From assembly GCF_039539445.1 (NCBI RefSeq), contig NZ_BAABDD010000031.1:1-55806 (forward strand): a stretch of DNA of 55,806 nucleotides. Reading direction: 5' to 3'. The stretch is from Salinactinospora qingdaonensis (GTDB lineage: Bacteria > Actinomycetota > Actinomycetes > Streptosporangiales > Streptosporangiaceae). The notes under the pieces were generated by a model. That model did no database searches. It was given only the letters and a program-made list of their open reading frames with translations, and was not told the origin of the DNA. This document shows, piece by piece, positions 30,026 through 38,764 of this stretch (within the stretch, counting starts at the first letter, position 1; every line of letters starts with the position of its first letter). Both the position numbers and the translations under genes were made by a program.

Positions 30026-32110
30026 TCAACTGGGACGCGGTATCCGGTCGAGTAGGTCATCGCTGAGTAGGCGCGCGTAGGTCGCGGTGACGTGGTGGCT
30101 GTCGCGGTAGACGAGGATGTTGCCGATGACCGGAGGGCACTGTGTGCTGGTGCAGAATCGGTCGGTGAGGTCGACCAACTCCACCTGGGCTTGGGTCTCT
30201 TGCGCGGCGCGGACCTGCGGGTCTGGGGTGTCGAACGCGTCGCTGCGCGCGTTAGTGCACTGGGAGGAGTTGCCGCCGTGCAGCTCCACGCATTCCGGCG
30301 TGCGCGGACGCACGTGCGGGTTGTCGCGGATGGCTACGACCGTGCCGCCGGCTTGGTCGATGCGGTGCCACATGTGGGCCATGCCTTCGGCGATGCGGTC
30401 GGTGTTGTCTGAGTCAGAGTTCGCCCCCACGGCTGTGGCCGAGACGCTGGAGCTGGTGAAAACGAGCGAGGGCCGCAGTTCGGTGGTCAACTCCTCGATG
30501 AGATCGGCGTTCCACACGTGGCACTCGGTGTAGGGCTTGTCGGTGTCGGGGTCCTCGATGGGGGTTGCGGTGAAGGCACACGAGGACTTGGTGAAGGTGT
30601 ACAGCCGCCAGCCGTTGCGTTCGGCGATTTCGCGTACCGCCGGCACCCAGGCCGCCGCGTGGGAGTCGCCTACGATCGCGATCGAGGTCGTGGCGTCGTC
30701 GGGGCCATAGGTGCAGTGTTGCAACTGCTCGACGTTGCTGTAGGCCTGGCAGCCGTCGGCGTAAACGCTGGAGAGGTCGTCGTCGGCCTCCACCGGCGGC
30801 GGGTAGATGGGGCCGGTGACCTCAAGGGGGGCAGCGTCGCCGCCGGTCAGCGCTTGGGGGCCGACGTGCACCTGAGGGTCGTAGGAGATGTCGCGCATCC
30901 GCTGCACGTGGGTGTACTGGCCCACGCTCAGGGCGCTGACGAGCAGCGCGCCGGCTGCGGCGAAGACCAGAGCGGGGCGCAGCGAGCGCAGCATGCCCGA
31001 GACCCGCACCGGGTCCTCGACGGTGACCTTCGTGGCCCAGGCCAGCAGGATCGACAGCGCTAGCGCCGCCGTGACGTCCACCGGGCCCAGTGCCTCGTCT
31101 TGGAACGAGCGGGTGAACACGATGATGGGCCAGTGCCACAGGTACAGCGCATAGGAGATGTCGCCGAGGAAGCGGGCGGGCGGCGAGCTGAGCAGCGCGT
31201 GGGCGCTCCAGCGTCCGCCGTGGTGGCCGGCGGCGATGACGGCAGTGGCGCCCAGGACGGGCAGCGCGGCAGCGTGGCCGGGGAAGGCGGTGGCTCCGGA
31301 GTAGATCCAGGCTGGCACTGCGATGGCGGCCAGCCCTGCCCAGGCGAGGGCGGGGCGGAGCCGTTGGGGCACGTTCCAGCCGGTCAGGGCCACAGCGAGG
31401 GCGCCGCCGGTGGCGAGTTCCCACATGCGGGTCTGGGGCAAAAAGTAGGCGCGGCCGGGGTCGCTGCTGGTCAGCCACAGCGAGCAGGCGAAGGAGGCGG
31501 CGATGATGAGGAGGGTGGCGCCCAGCAGGGTGCGGTGGCGCCTTAGCCGGCCGCCGGAGGCGGCCCAGCCCACGAACAGCAACGGCCACAGCAGGTAGAA
31601 CTGTTCTTCCACGGCCAGCGACCAGAAGTGCTGCACGGGGCTGGCGGCGTTTTCGGCGGCGAGGTAGTCGACGGCCTGCTCGGCGAGGAAGAGGTTCTCG
31701 ACATAGCCCGCGGCTGCCGCCAGTTCGACGGCGGTGCTTTCCAGACGTGTCGAGGGCAGCAGAAAGAACGCGCCGATGCCGGTGGCGAGCAGCACCACGG
31801 TGGCCGCGGGCAGGATGCGGCGGATGCGGCGCACGTAGAAGTTGGCCAGGGAGATGCGGCCGTCGCGGCGCGCCTCGCGCAGCAGCATCGTGGTGATGAG
31901 GAAGCCGGAGATGACGAAGAAGACGTCGACTCCGATATAGCCTCCCGGGACGGCCTCTTCGTTGAGGTGGTAGACGACCACGAGCAGGACGGCGACGGCG
32001 CGCAGCCCCTGTACCTCGGAGAGGAATCGGCGGTCGTGGTGGGAGGGTGATACGGGGGGAGTTGGCGCGTGTGCGTACTGTGCTGTCACGGAGTTCATTC
32101 CTGGCGACAC
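30026..32110 (-). CDS. Acyltransferase-3 / SGNH O-acyltransferase (OafA-like)
   Basis: The 694-residue protein has an N-terminal acyltransferase-3 domain with about 10 membrane segments: FLSEVQGLRAVAVLLVVVYH, GGYIGVDVFFVISGFLITTM and HFWSLAVEEQFYLLWPLLF. A linker of about 80 residues leads to an SGNH domain with IAIVGDSHAAAWVPAV and the closing DSHHVTATYARLL. Such proteins O-acylate surface polysaccharides or lipids, moving the acyl group across the membrane. Start is GTG 32110 or ATG 32098; neither has a strong ribosome site. Confidence 0.9.
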   Translation of the reverse strand: MSPGMNSVTAQYAHAPTPPVSPSHHDRRFLSEVQGLRAVAVLLVVVYHLNEEAVPGGYIGVDVFFVISGFLITTMLLREARRDGRISLANFYVRRIRRILPAATVVLLATGIGAFFLLPSTRLESTAVELAAAAGYVENLFLAEQAVDYLAAENAASPVQHFWSLAVEEQFYLLWPLLFVGWAASGGRLRRHRTLLGATLLIIAASFACSLWLTSSDPGRAYFLPQTRMWELATGGALAVALTGWNVPQRLRPALAWAGLAAIAVPAWIYSGATAFPGHAAALPVLGATAVIAAGHHGGRWSAHALLSSPPARFLGDISYALYLWHWPIIVFTRSFQDEALGPVDVTAALALSILLAWATKVTVEDPVRVSGMLRSLRPALVFAAAGALLVSALSVGQYTHVQRMRDISYDPQVHVGPQALTGGDAAPLEVTGPIYPPPVEADDDLSSVYADGCQAYSNVEQLQHCTYGPDDATTSIAIVGDSHAAAWVPAVREIAERNGWRLYTFTKSSCAFTATPIEDPDTDKPYTECHVWNADLIEELTTELRPSLVFTSSSVSATAVGANSDSDNTDRIAEGMAHMWHRIDQAGGTVVAIRDNPHVRPRTPECVELHGGNSSQCTNARSDAFDTPDPQVRAAQETQAQVELVDLTDRFCTSTQCPPVIGNILVYRDSHHVTATYARLLSDDLLDRIPRPS

Positions 32111-32400
32111 GTCGGCGGTGCGGTCAGGGGCATGGGTGGCTCGCCGGGCGGCCCGGCCTGCTGAAAGGCAGGCGCGCGGGTGCTACATACCCATGCCGGC
32201 GTCAGGGCAGCGCCCGGGGGTCGTTAGTGCCCTGATCATACTCAGGATTTACACAGAAATCGACCTACGGGAGAAAAAGGCGTTTTTGTACCGCTTTGAG
32301 CTGCAAAAATAAGAGGGTTTGGGTGAGTTGTCGCATGACCTTGTCTTGAATAGTGAGATCATCTTTCCCGTTAAATGAGATAACCAGGTAGTGTGCCGCC

Positions 32401-33153
32401 ATGACCTCACAGCGATGGGACGCCGCCCTCTACGACCAACGCCATTCCTTCGTCGCCGACTACGGCATTGACCTGCTTACCGCGCTCGACGCCGCCCCCG
32501 GCGAGCGCGTGCTCGACGCCGGCTGCGGCACCGGCGACCATCTCGCCCACTTGCGCGACAACGGCGTCGAGACGGTCGGGGTCGATGCCAGCGTCCCAAT
32601 GGTCGAACGTGCGCGGCAGCGCTTCCCCGGTCTTGACGTGCGCGTGGCCGATCTGCGCCACGTGGCGTTCGACATCCCTTTCGACGCCGTGCTCAGCAAC
32701 GCCACCCTGCACTGGATTCCTGAGGCCGACCAGGCCGCGGCCACGATGTTTGCCGCGCTGCGCCCTGGTGGACGGCTCGTCGCCGAATTGGGCGGGGACG
32801 GAAACGTCGCCGCCATCACCACCGGCGCCCAGCGGCTACGCGCCCGGCATGGGCTGGCCCCCGCTCCCTCCCCTTGGTACTTCCCCAGTGTCGCCGGCTA
32901 CGCTGGCGTGCTTGAACGCGCCGGTTTCGAGGTCGACAGCGTGGTGCTCTTCGACCGCCCCACCCCACTCACCGGCGAGGACGGCCTAGCCGTGTGGGTG
33001 CGCATGTTCGGTGCTCACCTGCTCGACGGGGTCGCCGATTCCGAGGGCTTCCTCGCGGAGCTGTCCCACCAGCTCCGCCCCCACCTCTATCGCGACGAAA
33101 CCTGGTGGGCCGACTACCGCCGGCTGCGCGTCAGCGCTTGCAAACCCCGCTGA
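32401..33153 (+). CDS. SAM-dependent methyltransferase (trans-aconitate-methyltransferase-like)
   Basis: A 250-residue class I methyltransferase: VLDAGCGTGDHLAHLRDNGV is motif I, VGVDASVPMVERARQ motif II, and VLSNATLHWIPEADQAA the HWI element typical of Tam-like enzymes. The substrate is probably a small acid. The upstream 290 bp are unusually AT-rich and hold no clear gene. Confidence 0.87.
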   Translation: MTSQRWDAALYDQRHSFVADYGIDLLTALDAAPGERVLDAGCGTGDHLAHLRDNGVETVGVDASVPMVERARQRFPGLDVRVADLRHVAFDIPFDAVLSNATLHWIPEADQAAATMFAALRPGGRLVAELGGDGNVAAITTGAQRLRARHGLAPAPSPWYFPSVAGYAGVLERAGFEVDSVVLFDRPTPLTGEDGLAVWVRMFGAHLLDGVADSEGFLAELSHQLRPHLYRDETWWADYRRLRVSACKPR

Positions 33154-33254
33154 CGTCCGTACGGTCTCTCGCGGGCAGGGGCATCTCACCAGTTCCAATG
33201 CAGCCGGCGGCGGGGTGTGGCTCTGGCCCGCGGAGAGCATGCGGGCTTTCCCAT

Positions 33255-33290
33255 CGCTCGTGCCTCGATCGCTTCGCGATCTCAGCAGCC
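33255..33290 (-). repeat. Core hairpin of the 166-bp element, copy C
   Basis: Matches the 36-bp core of copies A and B with one difference (CTCAGCAG for CTCGGCAG). It includes the GATCGC/GCGATC stem. No AGATTCTG-type ends are nearby, so only the core remains. Confidence 0.7.
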
Positions 33291-33664
33291 CAGGGCGGGC
33301 TGTGGCCCAGGTGGAGCGGACACCACCACGGGCGGGCTGAAGCCAACGTGAGACGAGCACCACCACGGACGGACTGAGGCTGGGGCGGGTGTGTCGCGAG
33401 GGGCGGGATGCAACGCTTTCCGGGGGTGCCCGCCCGTTTGGGCGGAGAAGCAGGGAGAGGTCCTCGCGGTTCAACGCCTTCCGGGGGTGTCCTCTGCCAC
33501 CACTCCCCGTAGGGACCACCGCCCACCGCTGTATCCTCCGACGGCAACATCCCTGAGACAGCGATGTCCTAGGGCAGCGATCCCCTGCGCTGAAGCAACG
33601 TTGCCTTATCCCTGTGGCCGTCCGCGTCGTTTCTGCTCGCTCTAGCCACAGTCGCCCCTTTGAA

Positions 33665-33699
33665 GCTGCCGAGATCGCGAAGCGATCGAGGCACGAGCG
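33665..33699 (+). repeat. Core hairpin of the 166-bp element, copy D
   Basis: Identical to the core of copy A over about 35 bp, in the same orientation and opposite to copy C. Terminal repeats are absent. Confidence 0.7.
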
Positions 33700-33952
33700 A
33701 ACAGCGAGCTCTCCAACTCCGGGCAAGCGGCAGTTCCTCTATGTGCGCCCCATTCGCTGGGGCTGCTGCGTCGATCCGCTCCCGGGGTCGATGTCGGCGC
33801 CGAGCGCGCCCGCGAACCGCTGGAGGGGGAGCTTGCCCCCGGCCCTCCCGCTTCGTGTCCCGAAACCGTCCCGACCCGCAGTGCCCACCTTCGACGAGCG
33901 CGCCGCCGGCCCAAACGTTCCAGGACCGACGGGCGCGCTCGGCACCGGCTGC

Positions 33953-34948
33953 TCAGCCGACCCCCTCGGGGTAGCGCAATCCGATCTGTTCGCGCACCGT
34001 GTCGAGCGTGCGCGCGATGGACAGGCTCTCCTGCCAGCTCATGAGCGGACTCTCCAGCGCCCCCTGGGCGATCATGGCGCCAACGTGGGCGCCCTCGTAT
34101 TCGAAGCCGTTGCCTTCGCGAGGAAAGCGCAGGGTCTGCGGTTCCTCGTCGCGACGGTGCACCACGAACTCGGTGGGGTGAATCCAGTCGGTGACCTCGA
34201 TGGTGGCCTCGGTGCCGGCGATGGTGGCCCGGAGGGGGAGCCTGCCGACCATCGAACAGGTCAGCGTCGCCAGCCCGCCGTTGGCGCCGGTGAGCACGAT
34301 CCCGGTCTGGGCGTCGACTCCGGTTGGCGCGCGCACCGCCTGCGCGCTGAGCACGGTGGGCTCCCCCAGCAGCATCGAGGCCAGCGCCACCGGGTAGACC
34401 CCCAGATCCAGCAGCGCGCCGCCGCCCAGCTCCGGGGCGAACCACCGGCTGTGGGGATCGTAGGGGAAACGCTCGCCGAAGGTGGCGGTGACGGTGGTGA
34501 CCTCGCCGATCTCGCCGCTGTGGACCATGCGGGCGATTTCGACCATCGCCGGCTGGCAGCGTGTCCACATGCCCTCCATGAGGAACCGTTCGCCGCTGCG
34601 GGCGGCTTCGATCATCTCCTCGGCCTGGGTGGCGTTCATCGCCAGCGGCTTCTCGCACAAGACGTGGCGGCCCGCCTTCAAACACAGCAGACTCGCCTCG
34701 TGGTGCCCCGGATGCGGGGTGGCCACGTAAACCACATCGACCTCGTCATCGGTGGCCAGCGAGGTGTAGTCGCCGTGGCGCCGGGCGATCCCCCACTGCT
34801 CGCCGAACTGTTCGGCGGTGGCCTGGGCCCGCGATCCCACGGCCACGACCTCGGCTCCCGGAACCAGCCGCAGTCCTTCAACGAACCGCGCGGCGATCCC
34901 GCCTGTCCCCATGATCCCCCAGCGGATGGGGGTCGGCTCTGTCGACAT
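33953..34948 (-). CDS. Gfo/Idh/MocA-family oxidoreductase
   Basis: The 331-residue protein has IRWGIMGTGGIAARFVEGL (Rossmann loop), VYVATPHPGHHEASLLCLKA and HVLCEKPLAMNATQAEEMI; EKP is the family's signature near the active site. FGERFPYDPHSRWFAPELGG begins the C-terminal substrate domain. It probably oxidises a sugar or a sugar-like substrate with NAD(P). ATG 34948 is chosen since similarity starts immediately after; the alternative at 35014 would overlap the hydrolase gene. Confidence 0.9.
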   Translation of the reverse strand: MSTEPTPIRWGIMGTGGIAARFVEGLRLVPGAEVVAVGSRAQATAEQFGEQWGIARRHGDYTSLATDDEVDVVYVATPHPGHHEASLLCLKAGRHVLCEKPLAMNATQAEEMIEAARSGERFLMEGMWTRCQPAMVEIARMVHSGEIGEVTTVTATFGERFPYDPHSRWFAPELGGGALLDLGVYPVALASMLLGEPTVLSAQAVRAPTGVDAQTGIVLTGANGGLATLTCSMVGRLPLRATIAGTEATIEVTDWIHPTEFVVHRRDEEPQTLRFPREGNGFEYEGAHVGAMIAQGALESPLMSWQESLSIARTLDTVREQIGLRYPEGVG

Positions 34949-35006
34949 GATCGCCAGCTTAGAGCCTGGCTCATCGTGCCCGAAGCCCCTGGCAGGGTTA
35001 CCGCGC

Positions 35007-35831
35007 TCACGCATGGTCGAGGAAGTCGCACAGCGTAGCGGTCACCTGTGCCGGGGCGTCCTCCTGGACCAGGTGGCCCGCACCCTCGATCCAGCTCAGC
35101 CGCGCCCCCGGGATCTGGCGCGCCAGCCGGGTGGCGTGGTCGAGGGGCAGCCACTGGTCCTGGCTGCCCCAGGCCACCAGCACCGGCATATCGAGGTCGC
35201 CGTAGCGCTCCTCCACCTCGCGGGTGAAGCGCTCGTCGGCTTGGCTGAGTTGGCGGTAGAACGCCGGCTGGCCTTCCGGGCCCAGCCACGGCGCCACCAG
35301 CGCCGAGGTCACGTCTTCACGCAGGCCGGGACGGCTGGCCGTAGAGATGTAGCTGCGTACCAGCGCCTCATGGATGTGTGCCGGCAGCGCCGTGAAGACC
35401 GCGGCGTTTTCGCGGGCCACCCGGAAGAAGTCGCTGCCCCAGGGGCGCAGGCTCACCGCGTCGAGTAGGGCCAGACGCTCGTAGGCCACCCCGTCCAGCA
35501 GCGCCGAGCGCAGTGCCACAGCGCCGCCGAAGTCGTGGGCGACCACGGCCGGCCGCTCCAGTCCCCAATAACCCAGCAGCTCGGTGAACACCGCTTGCTG
35601 GGCGGCCAGCGACACGTCCTGATCGAGCAACATCTGCGACTGCCCATAGCCCAGCAAGTCCCAAACGAAGACCGTGTGGCGGCGGCTGAGCGCGGCGGCG
35701 ATGTCGCGCCAGACGTAGGAGGAAAACGGCGTCCCGTGGAGGAGCACCACGGGGCTGCCCTGCCCAAAGCTGTGCCAGCGGACGATCCCCCGCGGTGTCT
35801 CGTAATGCTGTGTCAATTCCCAGCGCGCCAT
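35007..35831 (-). CDS. Alpha/beta hydrolase (haloalkane dehalogenase / epoxide hydrolase-like)
   Basis: The 274-residue protein has an HGTPFSSYVWRDI oxyanion loop and VVAHDFGGAVALRSAL, where Asp takes the nucleophile place, as in haloalkane dehalogenases and epoxide hydrolases. LVAWGSQDQWLPLDHA and IEGAGHLVQEDAP hold the later acid and catalytic His. ATG 35831 follows AAGGAG at 6 bp. It is divergent from a CGNR regulator, with paired TTACYGGTA sites between, so the regulator may control it. Substrate unknown. Confidence 0.85.
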   Translation of the reverse strand: MARWELTQHYETPRGIVRWHSFGQGSPVVLLHGTPFSSYVWRDIAAALSRRHTVFVWDLLGYGQSQMLLDQDVSLAAQQAVFTELLGYWGLERPAVVAHDFGGAVALRSALLDGVAYERLALLDAVSLRPWGSDFFRVARENAAVFTALPAHIHEALVRSYISTASRPGLREDVTSALVAPWLGPEGQPAFYRQLSQADERFTREVEERYGDLDMPVLVAWGSQDQWLPLDHATRLARQIPGARLSWIEGAGHLVQEDAPAQVTATLCDFLDHA

Positions 35832-35844
35832 AGCCATCTCCTTG

Positions 35845-35890
35845 TTACCGGTATACCGTCTCTGACGGTAACAACAGATGTTACTGGTAA
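35845..35890. promoter_or_regulatory. Paired TTACYGGTA sites between hydrolase and CGNR regulator
   Basis: TTACCGGTA (35845-35853) and TTACTGGTAA (35881-35890) are near-palindromic and 36 bp apart. CGGTAAC and GGGTAAC half-sites lie around them. They occupy the intergenic region between divergent genes, so they are candidate operators for the CGNR protein. Confidence 0.55.
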
Positions 35891-35916
35891 AACCGCAGTA
35901 GGGGTAACATTGGGGG

Positions 35917-36477
35917 GTGGCCTACACGCGACCAGTTGCCCCCGAGCCCTTGGAGCGCATCGAAACCTTCTGCAACTCCGCGCGCCTGCTCTACGGCGAG
36001 GACGCCTTGGCCGACCTGGCTGACGCGCGCGCCTGGCTCCAGGCCCACGGCTGGCACGACCTCGCCTCGACGCTGGACGAGGCCGCACGCCATGAGCTGC
36101 GCGAGGTGCGTGAAGCCATCCGCGCCCACCTTGCCGGCACCACCCCCGAGGCCGCGGTCGCCACCCTCAACCGCTACGCTCAGGCCACCCTCGCGCCGCC
36201 ACAGTGGAGCCCCGAAGGCCGCCCGCACCTGCCGGTGGCCGCCGCTACGCCGCTGCACGCCCTCATCGGTGCGATGCTGACCACCCTGACCGCCGAGGAG
36301 CTCGCGGGCCGGCGCGACCGGCTCAAGGTGTGTCACGCCGAGCAGTGCCGCTGGGTCTTCTACGACCGCTCCCCCGCCAACAACAGCGTGTGGTGCAGCA
36401 TGAGTATCTGTGGCGCCCGCCACAAGATGCGTTCCTACCGCACCCGCCACAACGACCCTCCGCCACCGTCGCGCTAG
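35917..36477 (+). CDS. CGNR zinc-finger regulator (ABATE domain)
   Basis: The 186-residue protein combines an N-terminal ABATE-like domain (IETFCNSARLLYGEDALADL) with a C-terminal zinc finger: VCHAEQCRWVFYDRSPANNS then WCSMSICGARHKMRSYR. The CxxxxC...CxxxC arrangement and following basic residues fit the CGNR family, here with CGAR in place of CGNR. Probably a DNA-binding regulator of the divergent hydrolase. It starts at GTG 35917. Confidence 0.88.
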   Translation: MAYTRPVAPEPLERIETFCNSARLLYGEDALADLADARAWLQAHGWHDLASTLDEAARHELREVREAIRAHLAGTTPEAAVATLNRYAQATLAPPQWSPEGRPHLPVAAATPLHALIGAMLTTLTAEELAGRRDRLKVCHAEQCRWVFYDRSPANNSVWCSMSICGARHKMRSYRTRHNDPPPPSR

Positions 36478-36509
36478 TCCCCGGGCGCCGCCGCCTTCAC
36501 AAGCGTTGG

Positions 36510-37007
36510 TTGGATGGCGCCCATGCCCCCATCGCCCGCTCCCCACGGGTTCTCCTGCCCTCCGCGGCAATCGCCCTGGTCTGGTTCTACGAAGGGGCGT
36601 GGTGCAAGATCCTGCCGGGACGCGCCGACCACCGCGCGATCGTGGTCGACCTGCCCCTTGTGTCCGAGCCGCTGGTCATCCCCAACCTGGTCGGTATCGG
36701 CCCGGTGGAGGTCGCCTTGGGGCTGTGGGTGTTGAGCGGGTGGCGGCCCTACTTGGCGGCCACCACGCAGACGCTGCTGCCGGCCCTGTTCAGCCTCGGC
36801 GGACTCGCCTTCTCCTTCGCCACCATCGACGAGCCCGGCCGCATGCTCACCGCCACCTTCACGCTGGTGCACTGGTCCGGGGCGTGGCCCACACCGAGCC
36901 ATGACCGCGGTGTGACACCCATGGGCCCGGGCGCGCCCAGCATCGGGGGCTGGGCAGCAGCACCGCCGCCCAGCCCCCGACTGCACCTGACAGCGGCCCC
37001 AGAGTAG
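36510..37007 (+). CDS. DoxX-like membrane protein (start and C-terminus uncertain)
   Basis: The frame encodes AIALVWFYEGAWCKILPGRADHRAIV, followed by ALGLWVLSGWRPYLAATTQTL and about four hydrophobic segments, which fits DoxX-like proteins. No good ATG/GTG with a ribosome site lies in frame; TTG 36510 is the earliest after the preceding stop. After VHWSGAWPTPSHD the sequence loses membrane character and contains a terminator hairpin (36945-36978), so a frameshift near 36890 is likely. It may be a decaying gene. Confidence 0.5.
   Translation: MDGAHAPIARSPRVLLPSAAIALVWFYEGAWCKILPGRADHRAIVVDLPLVSEPLVIPNLVGIGPVEVALGLWVLSGWRPYLAATTQTLLPALFSLGGLAFSFATIDEPGRMLTATFTLVHWSGAWPTPSHDRGVTPMGPGAPSIGGWAAAPPPSPRLHLTAAPE
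36945..36978. terminator. 11-bp stem-loop
   Basis: GGGGGCTGGGC (36945-36955) pairs perfectly with GCCCAGCCCCC (36968-36978). It lies within the nominal tail of the DoxX-like frame, supporting an earlier true end for that gene. Confidence 0.6.
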
Positions 37008-37257
37008 GCCCACACGCCCTGCCATGCAGGGAAAACGCGTAACGGCACGGCGTCGATCCTCGAATCTGCGGCCTGGGCCACGACAAAGCCGGCCGGGTGC
37101 TGCTGCACCACGACCCCACCACGCGGCGAGGCGGCGCAGCGATCGGCCACCGGCAGCTCGTCCTCCTGCCCGCCAACGGCGTCGGATCGCCCCTGACCTG
37201 CCGATTTAGCTGTACTGCTCGACAGCGTCCCGAAGAGAACATCCCCAAGATGGATAC

Positions 37258-37992
37258 ATGTCCAAAAACGAACCGTGGTTTCCCGGCCGTTGGGTCTCGG
37301 GGACCGCGCTGGTCCTCGGCCCGCTGCTCTGGCTCGCCGGGCTGCTCGTGCGCAACCACGCTCAACGCGCCACCGTCCTCGGCCCTGAGGAACGGGCCGC
37401 CCTGGAGGAGTCCATCTTCGCTGCGCCCGAGCAACTCGCCGTGTACGAACAGAACCCGGGCCTGGTTACCGCCGGGTACGCGCTCTTCGCGCTCGGGGCG
37501 CTCGTCCTGTGGCCCGCCTTCGCGGCATTGGCCCGCATGTGCGTCGAACGATCCCCCAGACTCGCGATCGCCGGCGGAGTCCTGCTCGTCACCTGCCTGT
37601 TCTCCCGGCTGTACGTGACCGGGGTGGAGCAGACCGCCTTCCAGATGGTCGACGTCATGGGACTGGAGCGAACCGTCGCACAAGTCCTGGAGAGCTACCA
37701 GGAGATCTCTTACGGACCGTGGCGCATCGCCGTCACCGCCAGTGCGCTGCAATACCTGGGCGGACCGCTCCTGGCTGTGGCCGCCTACCGGGCGGGAGTC
37801 CTCGGCACAGGACGGGCCCTGCTCCTGGTCGTCTGGGCGACAGTGTGGAGCGGTGTGCTCAAGGAGAGCGATCTGCTGTACGCAGGGCTGACCGCGCTGG
37901 CCCTGTGCGTGGCCCTCGTCCCGCTGGGCGTGCGGATGCTTTTGGGGCGACTGCCCGAGCCCCGCAGGGTTCGGCGCCTGCTCAGTTGGTGA
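37258..37992 (+). CDS. Integral membrane protein, function unknown
   Basis: The 244-residue protein has about six hydrophobic segments (GTALVLGPLLWLAGLLV; GYALFALGALVLWPAFAALA; GRALLLVVWATVWSGVL). A soluble loop, EERAALEESIFAAPEQLAVY, lies between the first two. I cannot assign a family. ATG 37258 follows AAGATGGATAC, a weak ribosome site. The 250 bp upstream hold no clear gene. Confidence 0.7.
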   Translation: MSKNEPWFPGRWVSGTALVLGPLLWLAGLLVRNHAQRATVLGPEERAALEESIFAAPEQLAVYEQNPGLVTAGYALFALGALVLWPAFAALARMCVERSPRLAIAGGVLLVTCLFSRLYVTGVEQTAFQMVDVMGLERTVAQVLESYQEISYGPWRIAVTASALQYLGGPLLAVAAYRAGVLGTGRALLLVVWATVWSGVLKESDLLYAGLTALALCVALVPLGVRMLLGRLPEPRRVRRLLSW

Positions 37993-38219
37993 CGCGCCAT
38001 CGACCGGCCGTGCGGTTCAGCCTCCTTGCCCATCACTCACCGTGGGCGGGAGAGGAGGCAGAGCCTGTGGGAATCCTTCTCACCCCGACGCGCCAAGCCG
38101 TAACCGCCGCTGACTAGCCGCCTAGGCGGGACAATTCCATGCCCAGCAGCAGTAGTGACCGGCCGTGCCGCAGCAACAGCCGGTGCGGACGGGGCATCGG
38201 GCTTTGCTGAAATGGTGTC

Positions 38220-38711
38220 GTGATCGTACGTGAGGCTTCCCCCAGCGAGATGGCCGAAGTCGGTGAGCTGCGGATCGCCGCTTATCGCGACCAGCACCTC
38301 TTCGATATCGACAGCGACTACCCCGAAGCACTGCGCGTGTTGGGCACCGACGGCACCGGCCATATTCTGGTCGCCGCCCAAGGCGAAACGATCCTGGGCA
38401 CGGTGCTGCTGCAACCCTGGCACCCCAGCGCCAGCGAGCTCGCCCACGACTCCAGCGAGGCCGAGATCCGGGCCCTGGCCGTGGCACCGCAGGCCCAGGG
38501 GCGCGGGGTCGGCGCCGCACTGGTACACGCCGCCATGCGGCGCGCCGCCGCTGACGAGGGCGCGCGCCGCATGGTGCTGTCGACCCAGCCCACCGCGTGG
38601 GCCGCCCAACGGCTCTACCGTTCCCTGGGGTTTGCTCGGCTGCCCGAACGCGACTGGTCGCCCGTGCCCGGGTTGAACCTGCTGGCCTTCCACCGCGACC
38701 TGCCCGCCTAA
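38220..38711 (+). CDS. GNAT acetyltransferase
   Basis: This 163-residue protein has the canonical GNAT core, IRALAVAPQAQGRGVGAALV, and RMVLSTQPTAWAAQRLYRSL near the end. It begins at GTG 38220. Substrate unknown. Confidence 0.88.
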   Translation: MIVREASPSEMAEVGELRIAAYRDQHLFDIDSDYPEALRVLGTDGTGHILVAAQGETILGTVLLQPWHPSASELAHDSSEAEIRALAVAPQAQGRGVGAALVHAAMRRAAADEGARRMVLSTQPTAWAAQRLYRSLGFARLPERDWSPVPGLNLLAFHRDLPA

Positions 38712-38764
38712 GCCACCCCGATGGGTCAGGCGAGCCCACACCGCCCGCCGCACCGCACGCCCGC

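Larger units (their letters stand above)
33154..33952. other. 800-bp gene-free mosaic of short repeats
   Basis: No frame here has convincing codon use or a ribosome site. The stretch holds two core hairpins of the 166-bp element (33255-33290 and 33665-33699) in opposite orientations, the repeat CACCACCACGG (33321 and 33358 region), and paired CAACGC(T/C)TTCCGGGGGTG at 33412 and 33472. It looks like a decayed accumulation of repeat elements. Confidence 0.6.

Noticed and set aside
32118..32312. 64-codon frame in the AT-rich gap before the methyltransferase
   Set aside because: No ribosome site and mixed composition; probably promoter DNA.
33321..33488. CRISPR-like short repeats
   Set aside because: Only two copies each of different short motifs, irregular spacing and no cas genes.
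37008..37257. Possible gene fragment before the unknown membrane protein
   Set aside because: Short frames on both strands give no recognisable protein and no start signal.
36859..37752. 297-codon minus-strand frame across the DoxX-like and membrane-protein genes
   Set aside because: No domain; overlaps a convincing six-segment membrane protein and a terminator hairpin.
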